Below, piece after piece: positions 10,767 to 20,404 of a stretch of DNA of 64,000 bases. The notes under the pieces were generated by a model. The model searched no databases. It was not told where the DNA came from and saw nothing but the letters and a program-made list of their open reading frames with translations. A program made the translations under genes and the position numbers. Position 1 is the first letter of the stretch, and every line of letters begins with the position of its first letter. Location of the stretch: the NCBI GenBank assembly GCA_031835245.1, contig JAVKOQ010000041.1, forward strand, positions 124,001-188,000. The letters run 5' to 3'. This DNA comes from Balamuthia mandrillaris. Taxonomy: Eukaryota > Discosea > Longamoebia > Balamuthiidae.

Positions 10767-12950
10767 ATGGAGGAGAAGCCGCGAGAAACGACAGCAAACT
10801 ATGAGCTGCACCTTCGCCTTCAGAACCGATGGATGGACGAATACGCTGCGGACGCCGCTCAGACGAGCCGTTGGGTGCTTGCTTCCAGAGCAGAAGGAGG
10901 AGGAGGAGAGGACCCTCTGCTGGGAGACTTTGTGAGGGCGCTGGTTCCAGTGCATAGCTGCTCCGCGTTCAACTTTCAGTCGATGCTCCAGCGGAACGGG
11001 CTCTTTTCGCGACAACGGCTGACGGGGACGGGGACGGGGACGGGGACGGAGAAGAAGGAGGAGATCATGAACGAGCTAACGGGAGAGCTGAACCCAAAGA
11101 CGAGCGTCTGTTTGAATCTTCAGGAAAAGTATGCAGCGAAGTTTGAGCCGTTCTTGGCAAGGAAAAGATGTTGGCGGGATCAAAGTCGGCTCATGAAAGG
11201 TTGTTCTCGTGCTTCTTGTTGTTCTTGTTGTTCTTCTTCTTGTTCTTCTCCTTGTTCTTCTTCTTCTTGTTCTTCTTCTTCTTCTTCTTCTTCTTCTTCT
11301 TCTTCTTCTTCTTGTTCTTCTTCTTCTTCTGCTTCTGCTTCTTCTTCTTCTTCTTCTTCTTCTTCTTCTTCTTCTTCTTCTTCTTCTTCTTCTTCTTCTT
11401 CTTCTTCTTCTTCTTCTTCTTCTTCTTCTTCTTCTTCTTCTTCTTCTTCTTCTTCTTCTTCTTCTCCTTTTTTTTCTTCTTTTTCTTCTTTTTTTTTATA
11501 TGTGTGACTCTTTGTTGTTATTTCTTTGGTTCTTCATGTTTGTTTATTTTAATTAACTTTTATATTATTCCACTTATTCTTTTCAAAGACTGCGAAAGCT
11601 GCAAAGCGCAGCTGTATAACTTGGCAGAGGTGGCCATCACCAAACACAAACTCGGCGAAACCCGCTGCATCATCATCCGACAGCTTCGCCTTCGTAAATA
11701 TTTTCGCAACGTCTTCTCCGCGCAAGACTTTATCACCATCGACAACATCGCTCTGCAAATTTATCATCAATCCATCTCTGCTTCTGCTTCGTCCTCTCCT
11801 TCTGCTTCGTGGACAGGGATAGAGTACTGGGTGGACGAATTCTTGGAAACGGATCGCCGCGTCTTCTCAGTGTTGGGTCCAAATGTGGACTACGGTCCCA
11901 TCTCTATCCTCTTCTCTCGCGATCTGTTGCAACATCCAGAGATGGAGCTGGTGGTGAACAGCAGCACCACCTTTCTTTCCGGTCACACGTTTAGGTTGCG
12001 TCCTTGGAGTCCTCGACATGTTCAGTTGAAAGAAGAAAGGAAAAAGCAGGAAGACGGAAAGGTAGAAGCACAAGACTATGAGAGAGGAACGGATACCGAT
12101 GTTGATTACTGGTTGGGGTACTTTGTGGCAAAGTACAATCGTGAAGGCGTTAGAGCACAATGGCACGAGCTGAAAAACCGTAAGGAGTCATGGACATTAG
12201 CTAAACTGCACGCCAACGTGCCAGGATGGGATACTTGCTTTGCAAGAGGTACCTCTCCTTTGTTCTTGATTCGTTCTAAAGTGAGAGAGAGAGCATGAAA
12301 AACGGAAAGAGATGGCAAACAAAAACACAAAAACAGAAATAGGAGGACAAGCAAGAATGGCACTAACCGGTCAACCCATCGTAATACCGCCGCCCCATTA
12401 TCTCGTTGAGCACTACGCCCATGCTGACGAGTCATTGGGCATCATCGCTGCCTCATGTTATCGTCCGTCTTCTTCTTCGTCCTCTGCATATTCTAGAAGC
12501 AACAACAGACTGCCACCACCGCTTCATCCCGGTCGTGTCCAGACGTCCGATATAGTAGAATGGTACTTGTCCGAAGTGGACAGTCACGGCAGGATCGAAG
12601 GCTTGATGCCGGGCCACACCTCTCTGCGATACATCGAACACGTACTCATCGCAGAGTCCGTCTTGACCGCTTCTCTGCGTGCTTTGTTGCAGGAGACGTT
12701 TGTGGAAGAAGACGAGGAAGAAGGAGAAGGAGAAGAGGGACAAGAAGAAAAGGAGAAAGAGAAGGGCGAGAAGAAGCAGAAGAAGCAAAGCTTGTGGGAA
12801 AAAGTGGTTGTGGTGAAGGATGAGAAGGAAAGCGAAGAGTGGCAGCGTCGATACTTTTTGCAGCGATGGAAAAGAGAAACGATCCACCGACTCGCGGAAG
12901 AGGTCGCAATGGAAGAAGAAAACGGCAGCAAGAAAAGAAAGAGGAGGTGA
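10767..12950 (+). CDS. Unknown protein with acidic/basic C-terminal tail (three exons)
   Basis: Exon 1 (MEEKPRETTANYELH...) contains a TGTGTGTG peptide run from a GGGACG repeat. A long CTT-repeat intron follows. Exon 2 starts near DCESCKAQLYNLAEVA and includes the conserved-looking segments FITIDNIALQIYHQS and FLETDRRVFSVLGPNVDYGP. A short intron with donor GTACCT joins FARG to GQARMALTGQP. Exon 3 has PHYLVEHYAHADESLGIIAA and IEHVLIAESVLTASLRALL, then a Glu/Lys run and a basic end (GSKKRKRR) that could act as a nuclear signal. I do not recognise the family. It is divergent from paralogue B (240 bp apart) and converges on the next minus-strand gene with 39 bp between stops. Confidence 0.65.
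11200..11485 (+). repeat. Long (CTT)n tract in an intron
   Basis: Roughly 280 bp of CTT/TTC triplets with a few GTT and GCT interruptions fill most of the first intron of the unknown gene at 10767-12950. Open frames in it encode poly-Ser, poly-Leu or poly-Phe and are artefacts. Confidence 0.9.
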
Positions 12951-12989
12951 AAGCAAGCAGCAAAAAAAATAAATAAAAAAATAACAGAT

Positions 12990-13423
12990 TCACTTTGTCT
13001 TCTTCTTGGGGGCGACGGTTGGCGTGTCCGACTTGCTGGTCCGCCCGATGGTTGCCTTCAGGCGGGATGTCTTGGGGGAGAGAAAGGATTGGAGTTTGGT
13101 GTGGAGGTCCTCCTCCTTGTTCTCCTCGGGGGAGAAAAAGTCCAGGATGCGACGGCCGTGGTACCACCAGCTTACCCGGATGAGGACCAGCAGGGACAGG
13201 AAGCTGACCAAGAAGAACGTACAAAGAATGACCTTTGAAGGAAGGAAGATTGGGATGAGAGGAACTTCCAACAAGAACGATTGTGTATGTTCTTGAAAAA
13301 AACATTTTAAAAAAATGAACGCACTTGAACTCTTTGATCAACGGTTTCGGAAGATTGCAAAAAGAAGCGATAGTACCAATCCAAGAAGCCTTGAAGGAAA
13401 CCTTCAAACCCTTCGCTGTTCAT
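12990..13423 (-). CDS. Small single-pass membrane protein (two exons)
   Basis: Exon 1 starts at the ATG at 13423 (MNSEGFEGFLQGFLDWYYRF, then LQSSETVDQRVQ). A GTGCGT donor and a TTTCAAAG acceptor join it to VILCTFFLVSFLSLLVLIRV, a clear membrane helix, followed by SWWYHGRRILDFFSPEENKEE and a basic Ser/Thr/Lys tail ending APKKKTK. The product is about 105 residues with the helix near the middle and a Lys-rich cytosolic tail; the final KKKTK could act as an ER-retrieval-like signal, but this is only suggestive. The family is not recognised. A TGTCGACA site lies 63 bp upstream of the start codon. Confidence 0.6.
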
Positions 13424-13485
13424 CCAACCCGAGGAAGAGCTTGGCAGCCCTTGCATTTCCTTCTTCTGAGCCCTTTTTGGTTTAT

Positions 13486-13493
13486 TGTCGACA
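13486..13493. promoter_or_regulatory. TGTCGACA palindrome 63 bp upstream of the small membrane protein gene
   Basis: Exact TGTCGACA within TATTGTCGACATG, upstream of the ATG at 13423 (minus). The distance matches other copies seen at DNMT1, DPH5 and NSE3. Confidence 0.45.
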
Positions 13494-13572
13494 TGCTACC
13501 AAGCCGCTGTCTGTGCCGATGCGACGATTTTCTGATTTTGAACTTCAAAATCATTGAATTTTAATCAACTAA

Positions 13573-13645
13573 GCCGGGCTAGCTCAGTCGGTAGAGCGCA
13601 AGACTCTTAATCTTGTGGTCGTGGGTTCGAGCCCCACGCCTGGCG
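13573..13645 (+). tRNA. tRNA-Lys (anticodon CTT)
   Basis: A 73-base cloverleaf can be drawn by eye. The acceptor arm GCCGGGC pairs with GCCTGGC (one G-T pair) with discriminator G. The D arm is GCTC/GAGC. The anticodon stem CAAGA/TCTTG encloses loop CTCTTAA with anticodon CTT, and the T arm GTGGG/CCCAC encloses TTCGAGC. It has no intron, and a T-rich stretch follows within 20 bp, suitable for RNA polymerase III termination. Confidence 0.95.
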
Positions 13646-13817
13646 ATTCTTTTTCTTTTTGTTTTTTGCTTCAGTTTTTTGTTTGCTTCTTCCTGCCCGG
13701 TTTTTTTTTTTTCGTTCTTTCTTTGGTTTCTGTTGTTTCCTTTGTTTTGTTTGTTTGTTTGTTTGTTTTTTTGCTGTCGTGCCAATTTTTTTTCTAGCCG
13801 GGTATCTCATCCCTTCT

Positions 13818-14502
13818 TTATTTATCATAGGCGGATGCAATGCCCAACAGGACCAAGACAGCAGGTCCCCACAGCACGCAGTTGATGAACTGCAGAATGA
13901 ACGCCCAGTCAGGGTTCCAATAGTACTCGTCCAGCTCATCGTTGGCGACTTTGCTGCTGAACACGCCGATCATCACGACCAGGGCCACGACGTCCAACAG
14001 CCTTGAGGTCACCAGAATTAGCATGTAACAAGAAAACTCCAAGCAGACGAACACAAAACATGATACAACAGAACAGGAAACCGGCAACGTACAAAACAGC
14101 TGCTGTGCAAGCCACTGCAATAATGTTCGCATAACGAGCAAATTTCTTTTTTTGCTTAAAGGTGCAAACGAGGCTAACGCCAAGAGCGAATTCCACCAAA
14201 AGCGAGGTGGGGATGGCAATGATGATCAGAGCTCCAGCAGCAGATCCCCCGCTCCTCATGTCCTTGAACGTCTCGATGTCTGAGTAGGACCGTGGGTCGT
14301 CCTGGTCTGATTGGTAGCCCTTCCACCCCACCCAGTACTCATCCACGTAATAGCCATCGTCATCAGAGTAGACGTAAAAGAACCCGCTATAACTACCAGC
14401 CGCACCTGCAATGAGCCAGAGGAAGATGATGAAGCCAATGAACAGTACGAGTCCCTTCAGTAGGAGAGAAATCTTTGCTTTCTTTTCCAGCTCGAACTTC
14501 AT
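13818..14502 (-). CDS. Four-transmembrane protein (two exons)
   Basis: Starts at the ATG giving MKFELEKKAKISLLL. Membrane helices are at about residues 13-36 (GLVLFIGFIIFLWLIAGAAG), 80-103 (GALIIIAIPTSLLVEFALGV), 112-137 (YANIIAVACTAAV..., spliced to LLLDVVALVVMIGVF) and the C terminus (AFILQFINCVLWGPAVLVLL). A Tyr/Asp-rich loop separates helices 1 and 2. A GTACGT donor within the third helix and a CTCAAG acceptor restore the frame. The topology resembles tetraspanin- or MARVEL-like proteins, but no CCG motif is seen, so the family is left open. Confidence 0.7.
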
Positions 14503-14728
14503 GCTTTTCCGTTGGTAATGTTGTGGTATGTGTGTGTGGCTTGTTTTATTTTGTCTCTGTTTACTCTTTGCAACAAACAAACAAGAAAAGCGATAAAATC
14601 GCAGAAGTCGTCGAAGTTGACCGAGGAAGAAGAAGACTTGAAGCGGATATGAATGTGTAGATCACGTGCCGACCAATGATCCTGCTCACCTCTCTTCACC
14701 CTGATTCTCTCTTCGTGGCCAAAGATCA

Positions 14729-14907
14729 CTACCATTTGATAGGAATGACTTTCTTTTGTTGGCGGGCTTCCTCGGCGAGGTTGGCAATGCGACACACAGC
14801 GACGGCATCCTTGCGCTTGGCCATAGTGTCGTCCTCTTCAGGGTTTCTGCCATCCAGAATCATATCAACAAAGGCCTTGAGCTCTTCCGCGTATGCCTCT
14901 ACGCATT
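14729..14907 (-). pseudogene. Orphan last exon of a Gfo/Idh/MocA (inositol-dehydrogenase-like) oxidoreductase
   Basis: Reading on the minus strand after a TTGAACAG acceptor gives VEAYAEELKAFVDMILDGR, NPEEDDTMAKRKDAVAVCRI, ANLAEEARQQKKVIPIKW and a TAG at 14729-14731. This is the usual C-terminal pattern of the family (AY..EL..FVD.ILDGR, then A...A..A..S). No Rossmann-fold exon is found upstream: the next 300 bp is AT-rich and then a plus-strand gene begins. The exon may be a relic of a truncated gene, or its 5' part may have been lost in assembly. The coding-like third-position pattern and clean frame argue that loss was recent. Confidence 0.6.
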
Positions 14908-15229
14908 CTGTTCAACCCTTATTTGTCTTTGCAGGTGAATAAATTATCAATTTTCATATTTATAAACACAAAACTTTTACATACAATTAAAACAAAAAGG
15001 ATTATACCATGAATTTTAAATCCTGAGTTATCCACATCAAAGATTATGGATATCTTCAATAGATGAAATCATGTAGAACTTCTTGGTAGTATCCAAGAAT
15101 AAATCCCCCCCGTCGGTTCGAACCCCGTCGGTGACGGTTTTGATTTTCTTTCTCTTTTTTTTTGTTGTGTGCACAATTAGTGCACTAATTGCGCACAAAC
15201 CAGAGTACCCAAAAGAAGAATCGAAAGAA

Positions 15230-15631
15230 ATGGCAGAAGAAGAGCAACCACCACCACATTGGAAGGAGGGAGAGGAGGAAGAGGAGGAGGAGGATGGCTA
15301 CGAGGCGGCCAACACGAACAGGCGGTGGCAACAGCTCCAGGAACAACTGCCCTTCCTTCGGCCGGAGAAAGGGCTGACTCCCCACCGGGGCAGGGACGTC
15401 GCTCACCTCTGGGCTGGCTACCTGCTCCTCCTGGCGACCTTCCTCTACTTTGTGGTGTCCCTCTACTGGGTGGTGGCCTCCAAGTGGATGCCCTGGACGG
15501 GGGTGCCCCTGCTGGACTGGATGAAGGAGGATCGGTACTACGGCCTGTTGGTGCAGGCCACCATTCCTGCCACCCTGGTCCTGGTCGTTCCCAACTTTTT
15601 CAGTTTCAAGTTCCTCAAGCAAAACAACTGA
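15230..15631 (+). CDS. PIG-Y-like subunit of the GPI-GlcNAc transferase
   Basis: A single exon of 133 codons. The N terminus is acidic (MAEEEQPPPHWKEGEEEEE). A membrane hairpin follows: HLWAGYLLLLATFLYFVVSL and YGLLVQATIPATLVLVVPNF, ending FFSFKFLKQNN. The paired helices and the ending after DRYYGLL resemble PIG-Y/Eri1, the small ER membrane subunit of the complex that transfers GlcNAc to phosphatidylinositol in the first step of GPI-anchor synthesis. I chose the internal ATG at 15230 because it opens a typical acidic cytosolic tail; the frame is open upstream but lacks support. The neighbouring gene converges with 89 bp between stops. Confidence 0.7.
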   Translation: MAEEEQPPPHWKEGEEEEEEEDGYEAANTNRRWQQLQEQLPFLRPEKGLTPHRGRDVAHLWAGYLLLLATFLYFVVSLYWVVASKWMPWTGVPLLDWMKEDRYYGLLVQATIPATLVLVVPNFFSFKFLKQNN

Positions 15632-15720
15632 GGGATGATTGATTATTTATTTGTAAAGAAAGAAAGTGTTTCTCTTTGTTTGTTTTATGATAGGGTCTGT
15701 GTTCACTTGTTTTTTTTTTT

Positions 15721-15954
15721 TCACTTTGCTAATCCCAACAAAACAGCGTGCCCTCTCTGCAGAAGGCTCTCGATCTTGGCCAGGTCTTGCTCCTGCTTGT
15801 GCTGCTGGAAGTTCAGCGTGATCCGCTGCCTCGCCCATTGCCTGGCCCGCTCGTTGTGTTTCAGGGCATGATCGCACGTCCGCAGCAACAGCTTGTACAG
15901 CTGCTTGGCATAGCCAGCGTAGGTTTGCCGCAGCTGCGCCTGTGATGCTTGCAT
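15721..15954 (-). CDS. LYR-motif-like small helical protein
   Basis: 77 residues in one exon, starting MQASQAQLRQTYAGYAKQ. It is all-helical with the pattern LYKLLLR...R..ITLNFQQHK...DLAKIESLLQRGHAVL, which matches the Complex1_LYR family (LYR near the N terminus, an R..F pair, then D...I..LL..G). Here LYK replaces LYR. Family members are mitochondrial matrix adaptors for acyl-carrier protein, Fe-S transfer or respiratory complex assembly. Which subfamily this is cannot be decided. Confidence 0.5.
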   Translation of the reverse strand: MQASQAQLRQTYAGYAKQLYKLLLRTCDHALKHNERARQWARQRITLNFQQHKQEQDLAKIESLLQRGHAVLLGLAK

Positions 15955-16311
15955 AGGTGGCCACCCCCTGTTCCTTTCTTTTATCGCCACACGCTTCCCG
16001 TCTCTCTCGTCCTTGCTCGTGTCTACCTTAAACCGGTAGGATGCTCTCTCCAATCCGCGTCACTCGTTTTGGGTGGCTCTCTCTTGTCCTGGCCCCTCTC
16101 CATTCCAGCGAAATTAGCGGGGAGGGCCGGTGCTATCTCCTGTCTTTCCCACAAAATTCTCGCTTCTTGCTTTCTCTCCCCTTTGGTTCAGCTTAAAAAA
16201 AAGGAAGAGAGAGAAAAAAAAGTAGTGGAAAGCGTCACACGAAAGAGCGCGCCTTCTTTGTCACTTCTTTGAGTTGATTTATTTTTTTTTAAAGAACACA
16301 AGCAGACGCCT

Positions 16312-16684
16312 ATGGAAGACACACAGCTCGTGGAGGAGGGAGTGCAGGAGCTCAAGATCCAAGAGGACGCTCCCAAGGCAACGGAGGAGGCGGCCTCTGG
16401 CGGCGGATGGGAGGAAAACGCTGTCAAGATGATGGCCGGCGGACCCGCTGAAGACCATGACGAGGAGGAAGCGCCACAACAACCTCAACCACCCCAAGCC
16501 GCGGCGGCGGAGGAGGAGTACGGAGATGAGGATGAGGAGGGTCCCTCTCAGAAACCCGCCGTTGCCACCCGCGAGCCAGACACTAGGGATCACCTCAGTG
16601 TGGTCTTCATCGGTCACGTTGGTGCGCTTTACCTTCTTTTTTTTTTTTGAATCCCCTCCCTTTTGTCCCTTCCATATTGACTCC

Positions 16685-16724
<40 letters not shown>

Positions 16725-18537
16725 GTGTTTCATAGATGCTGGCAAGTCGACCATTGCAGGCAACATCATGTACGTAGTGTGTTTTGTTGCGGTAGATTGT
16801 TGTTGTCATGATGAAACTGAAACTAATGTTTTTTAATTTTATTTTAAAGGGTGATAACGGGACAAGTGGACGAGCGTACGGTAGACAAGTACAAGAGAGA
16901 GGCTGAGAGCACTGCTGGTGGCAGTTGGTATCTTGCCTTTATCATGGACCAAAATAAGGAAGAGAGAGAAAAGGTTCTTATTCTCTCTCCTCTGCTCTCC
17001 TCTACTCTCCTCTCCATTGTTACCTTACAAACATTCGTCATGTTATTTTTTCCAAACTTTAGGGTAAAACGGTGGAGGTCGGCCGCGCGCACTTTGCCAC
17101 TGAGAAGCGCCGCTTCACCATCCTGGACGCCCCCGGACACAAGAACTACGTACCCAACATGATAGGAGGAGCGCAGCAGGCCGACGTTGCTGTGCTCGTC
17201 ATCTCCGCCAGGAAGGGAGAGTTTGAGACCGGCTTCGACAGGGGAGGTCAGACCAGAGAGCACGCCACCCTGGCCAAGACTTTGGGCGTCAGGCAGCTCG
17301 TGGTGGTCATCAACAAGATGGACGACAAGACTGTGGAGTGGGGCAAGGATAGGTATGACGAGATCGTGGGCAAGCTCACTCCTTTCTTAAAGCAAACGGG
17401 CTTTGGACCCAAGGCCATTACCTTCCTCCCTCTCTCTGGTTACACGGGCATCAACCTCAAGGAACCGATTCCCTCTGGCCTTTGCCCTTGGTATCAGTAC
17501 GTATTTGTTGTTTCTTAGTTTCTCTCTCCTCCTCTCACCTCATCTTGTTCTTTATTGTTTAACTGATCGCTTCAACATTACTTTCGTATTTTTTCAGGGG
17601 TCCTCCTCTTTTGGAGGTGCTCAGCAACTTGAGGCAGCCCCCTAGGAAGGCTGACGGCCCTCTGCGTATCCCTGTTCTGGACAAGTACAAGGAAGCTGGC
17701 AAGCTTATCATCATGGGCAAGGTTGAGTCTGGCACTATCGCTATGGGCCAGGATGTAATGGTCATGCCTGGCAGGGTTAGTATTCTCTTCGTTTCTTACT
17801 CGATATATTTGAAACTCAAAAAATTGCTGTTGGAGGGGATAGATCACAAAGTACTAACATCCAACTTTATCTTCTTTTTCTTTGCTATTTTAGCAAAGGG
17901 GGACAGTTATCTTTTTGGGTACTGACTTGGTTGAGCAAGACAAAATTGGTCCTGGAGAAAACATCAGACTCAGCATTTCTGGTATCCCTGATGAAGGCGT
18001 TCGTTCAGGTACAAAGCCACCTTCATTCCTCCCATTTAGGCTTGACACCACAATAACACATATATAATTTTAAATGTTCCAGGATTTGTGGTTTGTGATG
18101 AAGAGCACCCTGCCGCTGCTGTATCCAAGTTTGAAGCTCAAATCGTGGTGATGGACCTGCTGCGTCACAAGCCTATTTTCTCACCAGGTTACTCGGCTGT
18201 TTGCCACATCCATACCGCTGTAGAGGAGTGCAAAATCACTGTATGTTCTTCTCTCTTTTCTTGTGGTCGTGCTTCACAACATTTTCCAGCAACATTTTAA
18301 TTTAGGTTTTTGAATTTTATAGCATTTGCTTGCTGGTGTGGATCCTAAGACTGGCAAACCTACCAAGAAGAAGCCCAAGTACGTGAAGAAGGGAGAGATG
18401 GTGATTGCGCGTATCGAGCTGACCCAAACGGTCTGCATGGAATTGTTTGAGAGTTTCCAAGCCCTTGGCCGCTTCACTCTTCGTGACGAAGGTACCATTC
18501 TTCTTTTATTTATTGTTTCTGTTTGTCCCCTGTTTCT

Positions 18538-18591
<54 letters not shown>

Positions 18592-18724
18592 CCGTTCTCT
18601 TTGCCACAAATATTCTGATGTTCTCTTATTCTAACACATTTTCTTGCAACAAACAACAGGCAAGACCATCGCTATTGGAAAAGTGTTGAGATTGCCCAAG
18701 TCGAAAGCCCCAGAGGGCAACTGA
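16312..18724 (+). CDS. Eukaryotic release factor eRF3 (GSPT/Sup35), nine exons
   Basis: Exons, by eye: 16312-16621, 16736-16769, 16851-16973, 17063-17496, 17598-17775, 17894-18007, 18083-18240, 18323-18491, 18660-18724. An acidic, Pro/Gln-containing N-terminal region of about 95 residues precedes a translational GTPase: P loop GHVDAGKST, switch II DAPGHKNYV with MIGGAQQADVAVLV, NKMD, and C-terminal beta-barrels (VVCDEEHPAAAVSKFEAQI, GKTIAIGKVLRL). It ends close to where other eRF3 proteins do. eRF3 with GTP helps eRF1 recognise stop codons and release the peptide. The N-terminal tail is short and lacks an obvious PAM2 or prion-like repeat. The stop codon context TGA-CTA-G is unusual; see the extension entry. 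TGA is an ordinary stop in nearby genes. Confidence 0.95.
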
Positions 18725-18823
18725 CTAGCAACCCATACCACCACCTCCACCGCCAACACCCGTGCTGGTGGCGGTGGTGGTAGCAAGAAGGACGGCTCGG
18801 GGCAAGGGGCAGGCACTTATTAG
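18722..18823 (+). other. Candidate stop-codon readthrough extension of eRF3
   Basis: The eRF3 stop TGA (18722-18724) is followed by CTAG, the strong readthrough context known from mammalian genes such as LDHB and MDH1. The frame then stays open for 32 codons (18725-18820) to a TAG at 18821-18823. It encodes a Thr-rich stretch, five Gly in a row, and SKKDGSGQGAGTY. The DNA is GC-rich and looks like coding sequence, while the sequence just beyond is T-rich. CCACCACCTCCACCGCCA (from 18738) and TGGTGGCGGTGGTGG (from 18766) are complementary and could fold into a hairpin about 12 bases after the stop. Whether ribosomes read through is untested. Confidence 0.5.
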
Positions 18824-19232
18824 CTTTTTTTCGACTTAGTGAAACACAAACAACAACAGTTCCAACAAGCAACAAGTGAGACACCCATCACCACCAGTTT
18901 CAACTCAAACTCCATCCATGACCCAACAACACCCTCAACTTGAAGGGATGGATGGATGGGCTCCCTTTTTTTTAATTATTCAAAGAGCTTTAGCCTACTA
19001 TCCTTTCAACAAAAAAAACGTTCTTCTCATCTCCGTTGCAAACTTGCTTTTTTTTCTTTCTTTTTTTTAAAAAAATTATACGTTGTTACTCTCATTCTCT
19101 CTCTCTCTCTCTCTCTCTTTCTCCTTGTATTCATGCATATTTTTTTTGTTTCAGGAATTCTTTTCGTTAACAAAAAATAAAATAATAAAATAATAAAATT
19201 AATAAGATAAAAAAAACGGGATAAACAAAAAA

Positions 19233-20104
19233 ATGGAAGTATTTGTGGTACGGCATGGCGAAAGACTGGACGACGTGGACCCATCCTGGAAGGAAACCGA
19301 AAAAGAAAGACCCTACGACCCTCCCTTGACCGAAGCGGGCCTCCAACAAGCCCGCAAAACGGGGCTCCGCCTTCGCCGGGAGCTCACGCCGGAGCAAAGA
19401 AAAAGGGCCAAAGTGATCTCCTCTCCCTTCCTTCGCTGCATGCAAACAGCCACAGAGATCGCCAAAGCCTTGCATGAAGAAGAGGAAGAAGAAGAAGGGG
19501 AAGCTGAAGGAAGGGAAGAGAAGAGAAGCGAGAGAGGACTTGGTCATGGCGTGCATGTGGAATACGGGCTGTATGAGGGTCTTTTGGCCGCTTGGTTCCC
19601 TGTGCGCCCCAGCTTTGAGGGCTTGGAGGAGCGCTTCGTGGTGAACGGCAGCTACGAGGCCTATCTCTCCCAAGTCACCGTCTTTCCCGAGGTTCTCCCT
19701 CTTCTTGCTTTGCTTTTTTTTGCTCTTTCCCTTCTGACTTCAAAATAAACAGACAGTGGAGCAGCTAGCCCGTCGCTACACGAAAACAGCTAAACATCTC
19801 ACGGCGAAGCATACACCGGGGGAGCCGCTCATCCTGGTCACGCACGGCTATGGCGTGCAGTGCATCTCCCAATACTTTGACCCCGAGCTGTTCGTGATCG
19901 AGACGCCCTACTGTTGCATCAGCAAGTGCGTGCCAAGAATTCCTCCTCCCAATGCTTCGTTCTTTCTCTTTTTCTCTCTCTTACGCTTACTTGCCTACCT
20001 ACTTACCACAACACAAAACAAAAAGGTTTCGGCGAGAGAAGCCAAAGAGGAGCTGGCAAACCGTTCGGTTCGCTGATGCCAGCCATTGGCGCTCCTCCTC
20101 TTGA
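19233..20104 (+). CDS. Histidine phosphatase (phosphoglycerate mutase-like) family protein
   Basis: Three exons. The N terminus MEVFVVRHGERLDD carries the RHG motif whose His is phosphorylated during catalysis. SPFLRCMQTATEIAKAL gives the second Arg. PGEPLILVTHGYGVQC gives the second catalytic His. A Glu-rich insert (EEEEEEEGEAEG) interrupts the fold in the middle. The last exon joins as ISK|FRREKPKRSWQ and ends TVRFADASHWRSSS, TGA at 20102-20104; the W...DxSH ending resembles the UBASH3/STS branch. Substrate may be a phosphoprotein or a small metabolite. Confidence 0.8.
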
Positions 20105-20170
20105 AGCAGCTACGCTGCCCCTTTGCTTTGCTTTGCTACACACACAAAAAAAATAAATAAATAATAAACA

Positions 20171-20342
20171 TGTCGACAATTAACGAACAACTTTGATCTG
20201 TCACGTAAAGTTTCAAACCACCAATCAGAAATCGAAATAGAGGCTTTAATTTACCATAAATAGATCGGCTATATAAAATATATTGTCTGATCTCTCACGT
20301 CGACAATTGAACTCGCTTTTCCCGCCAAAAATGTTGTCGACA
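20171..20342. promoter_or_regulatory. Three TGTCGACA-type sites upstream of DNMT1
   Basis: TGTCGACA at 20171-20178 and 20335-20342, and CGTCGACA at 20298-20305, lie 234, 70 and 107 bp upstream of the DNMT1 start codon. Three copies within 172 bp is the densest cluster in the window. Each contains a CpG, so a role for methylation in feedback on the methylase gene is conceivable but unproven. Confidence 0.45.
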
Positions 20343-20404
20343 GTAAACAAAGGAAGAAAAAGAAAAGAGATCCAACGAAAACAAAATTGAAAAAAAAAAA
20401 AGAG

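Noticed and set aside
9760-10935. Plus-strand frame of 391 codons opposite paralogue B
   Set aside because: Antisense shadow; Gly/Val-rich with no domain, and it crosses the real promoter region.
15114-15126. GGTTCGAACCC resembling a tRNA B box
   Set aside because: No matching T stem, A box or acceptor stem is present on either strand; it is a short palindrome.
18722-18724. TGA as a reassigned sense codon
   Set aside because: TGA ends several other genes here (histidine phosphatase, UBAP1-like, HSP20-RhoGEF), and eRF3 ends at its usual place, so readthrough is the better idea than a changed code.
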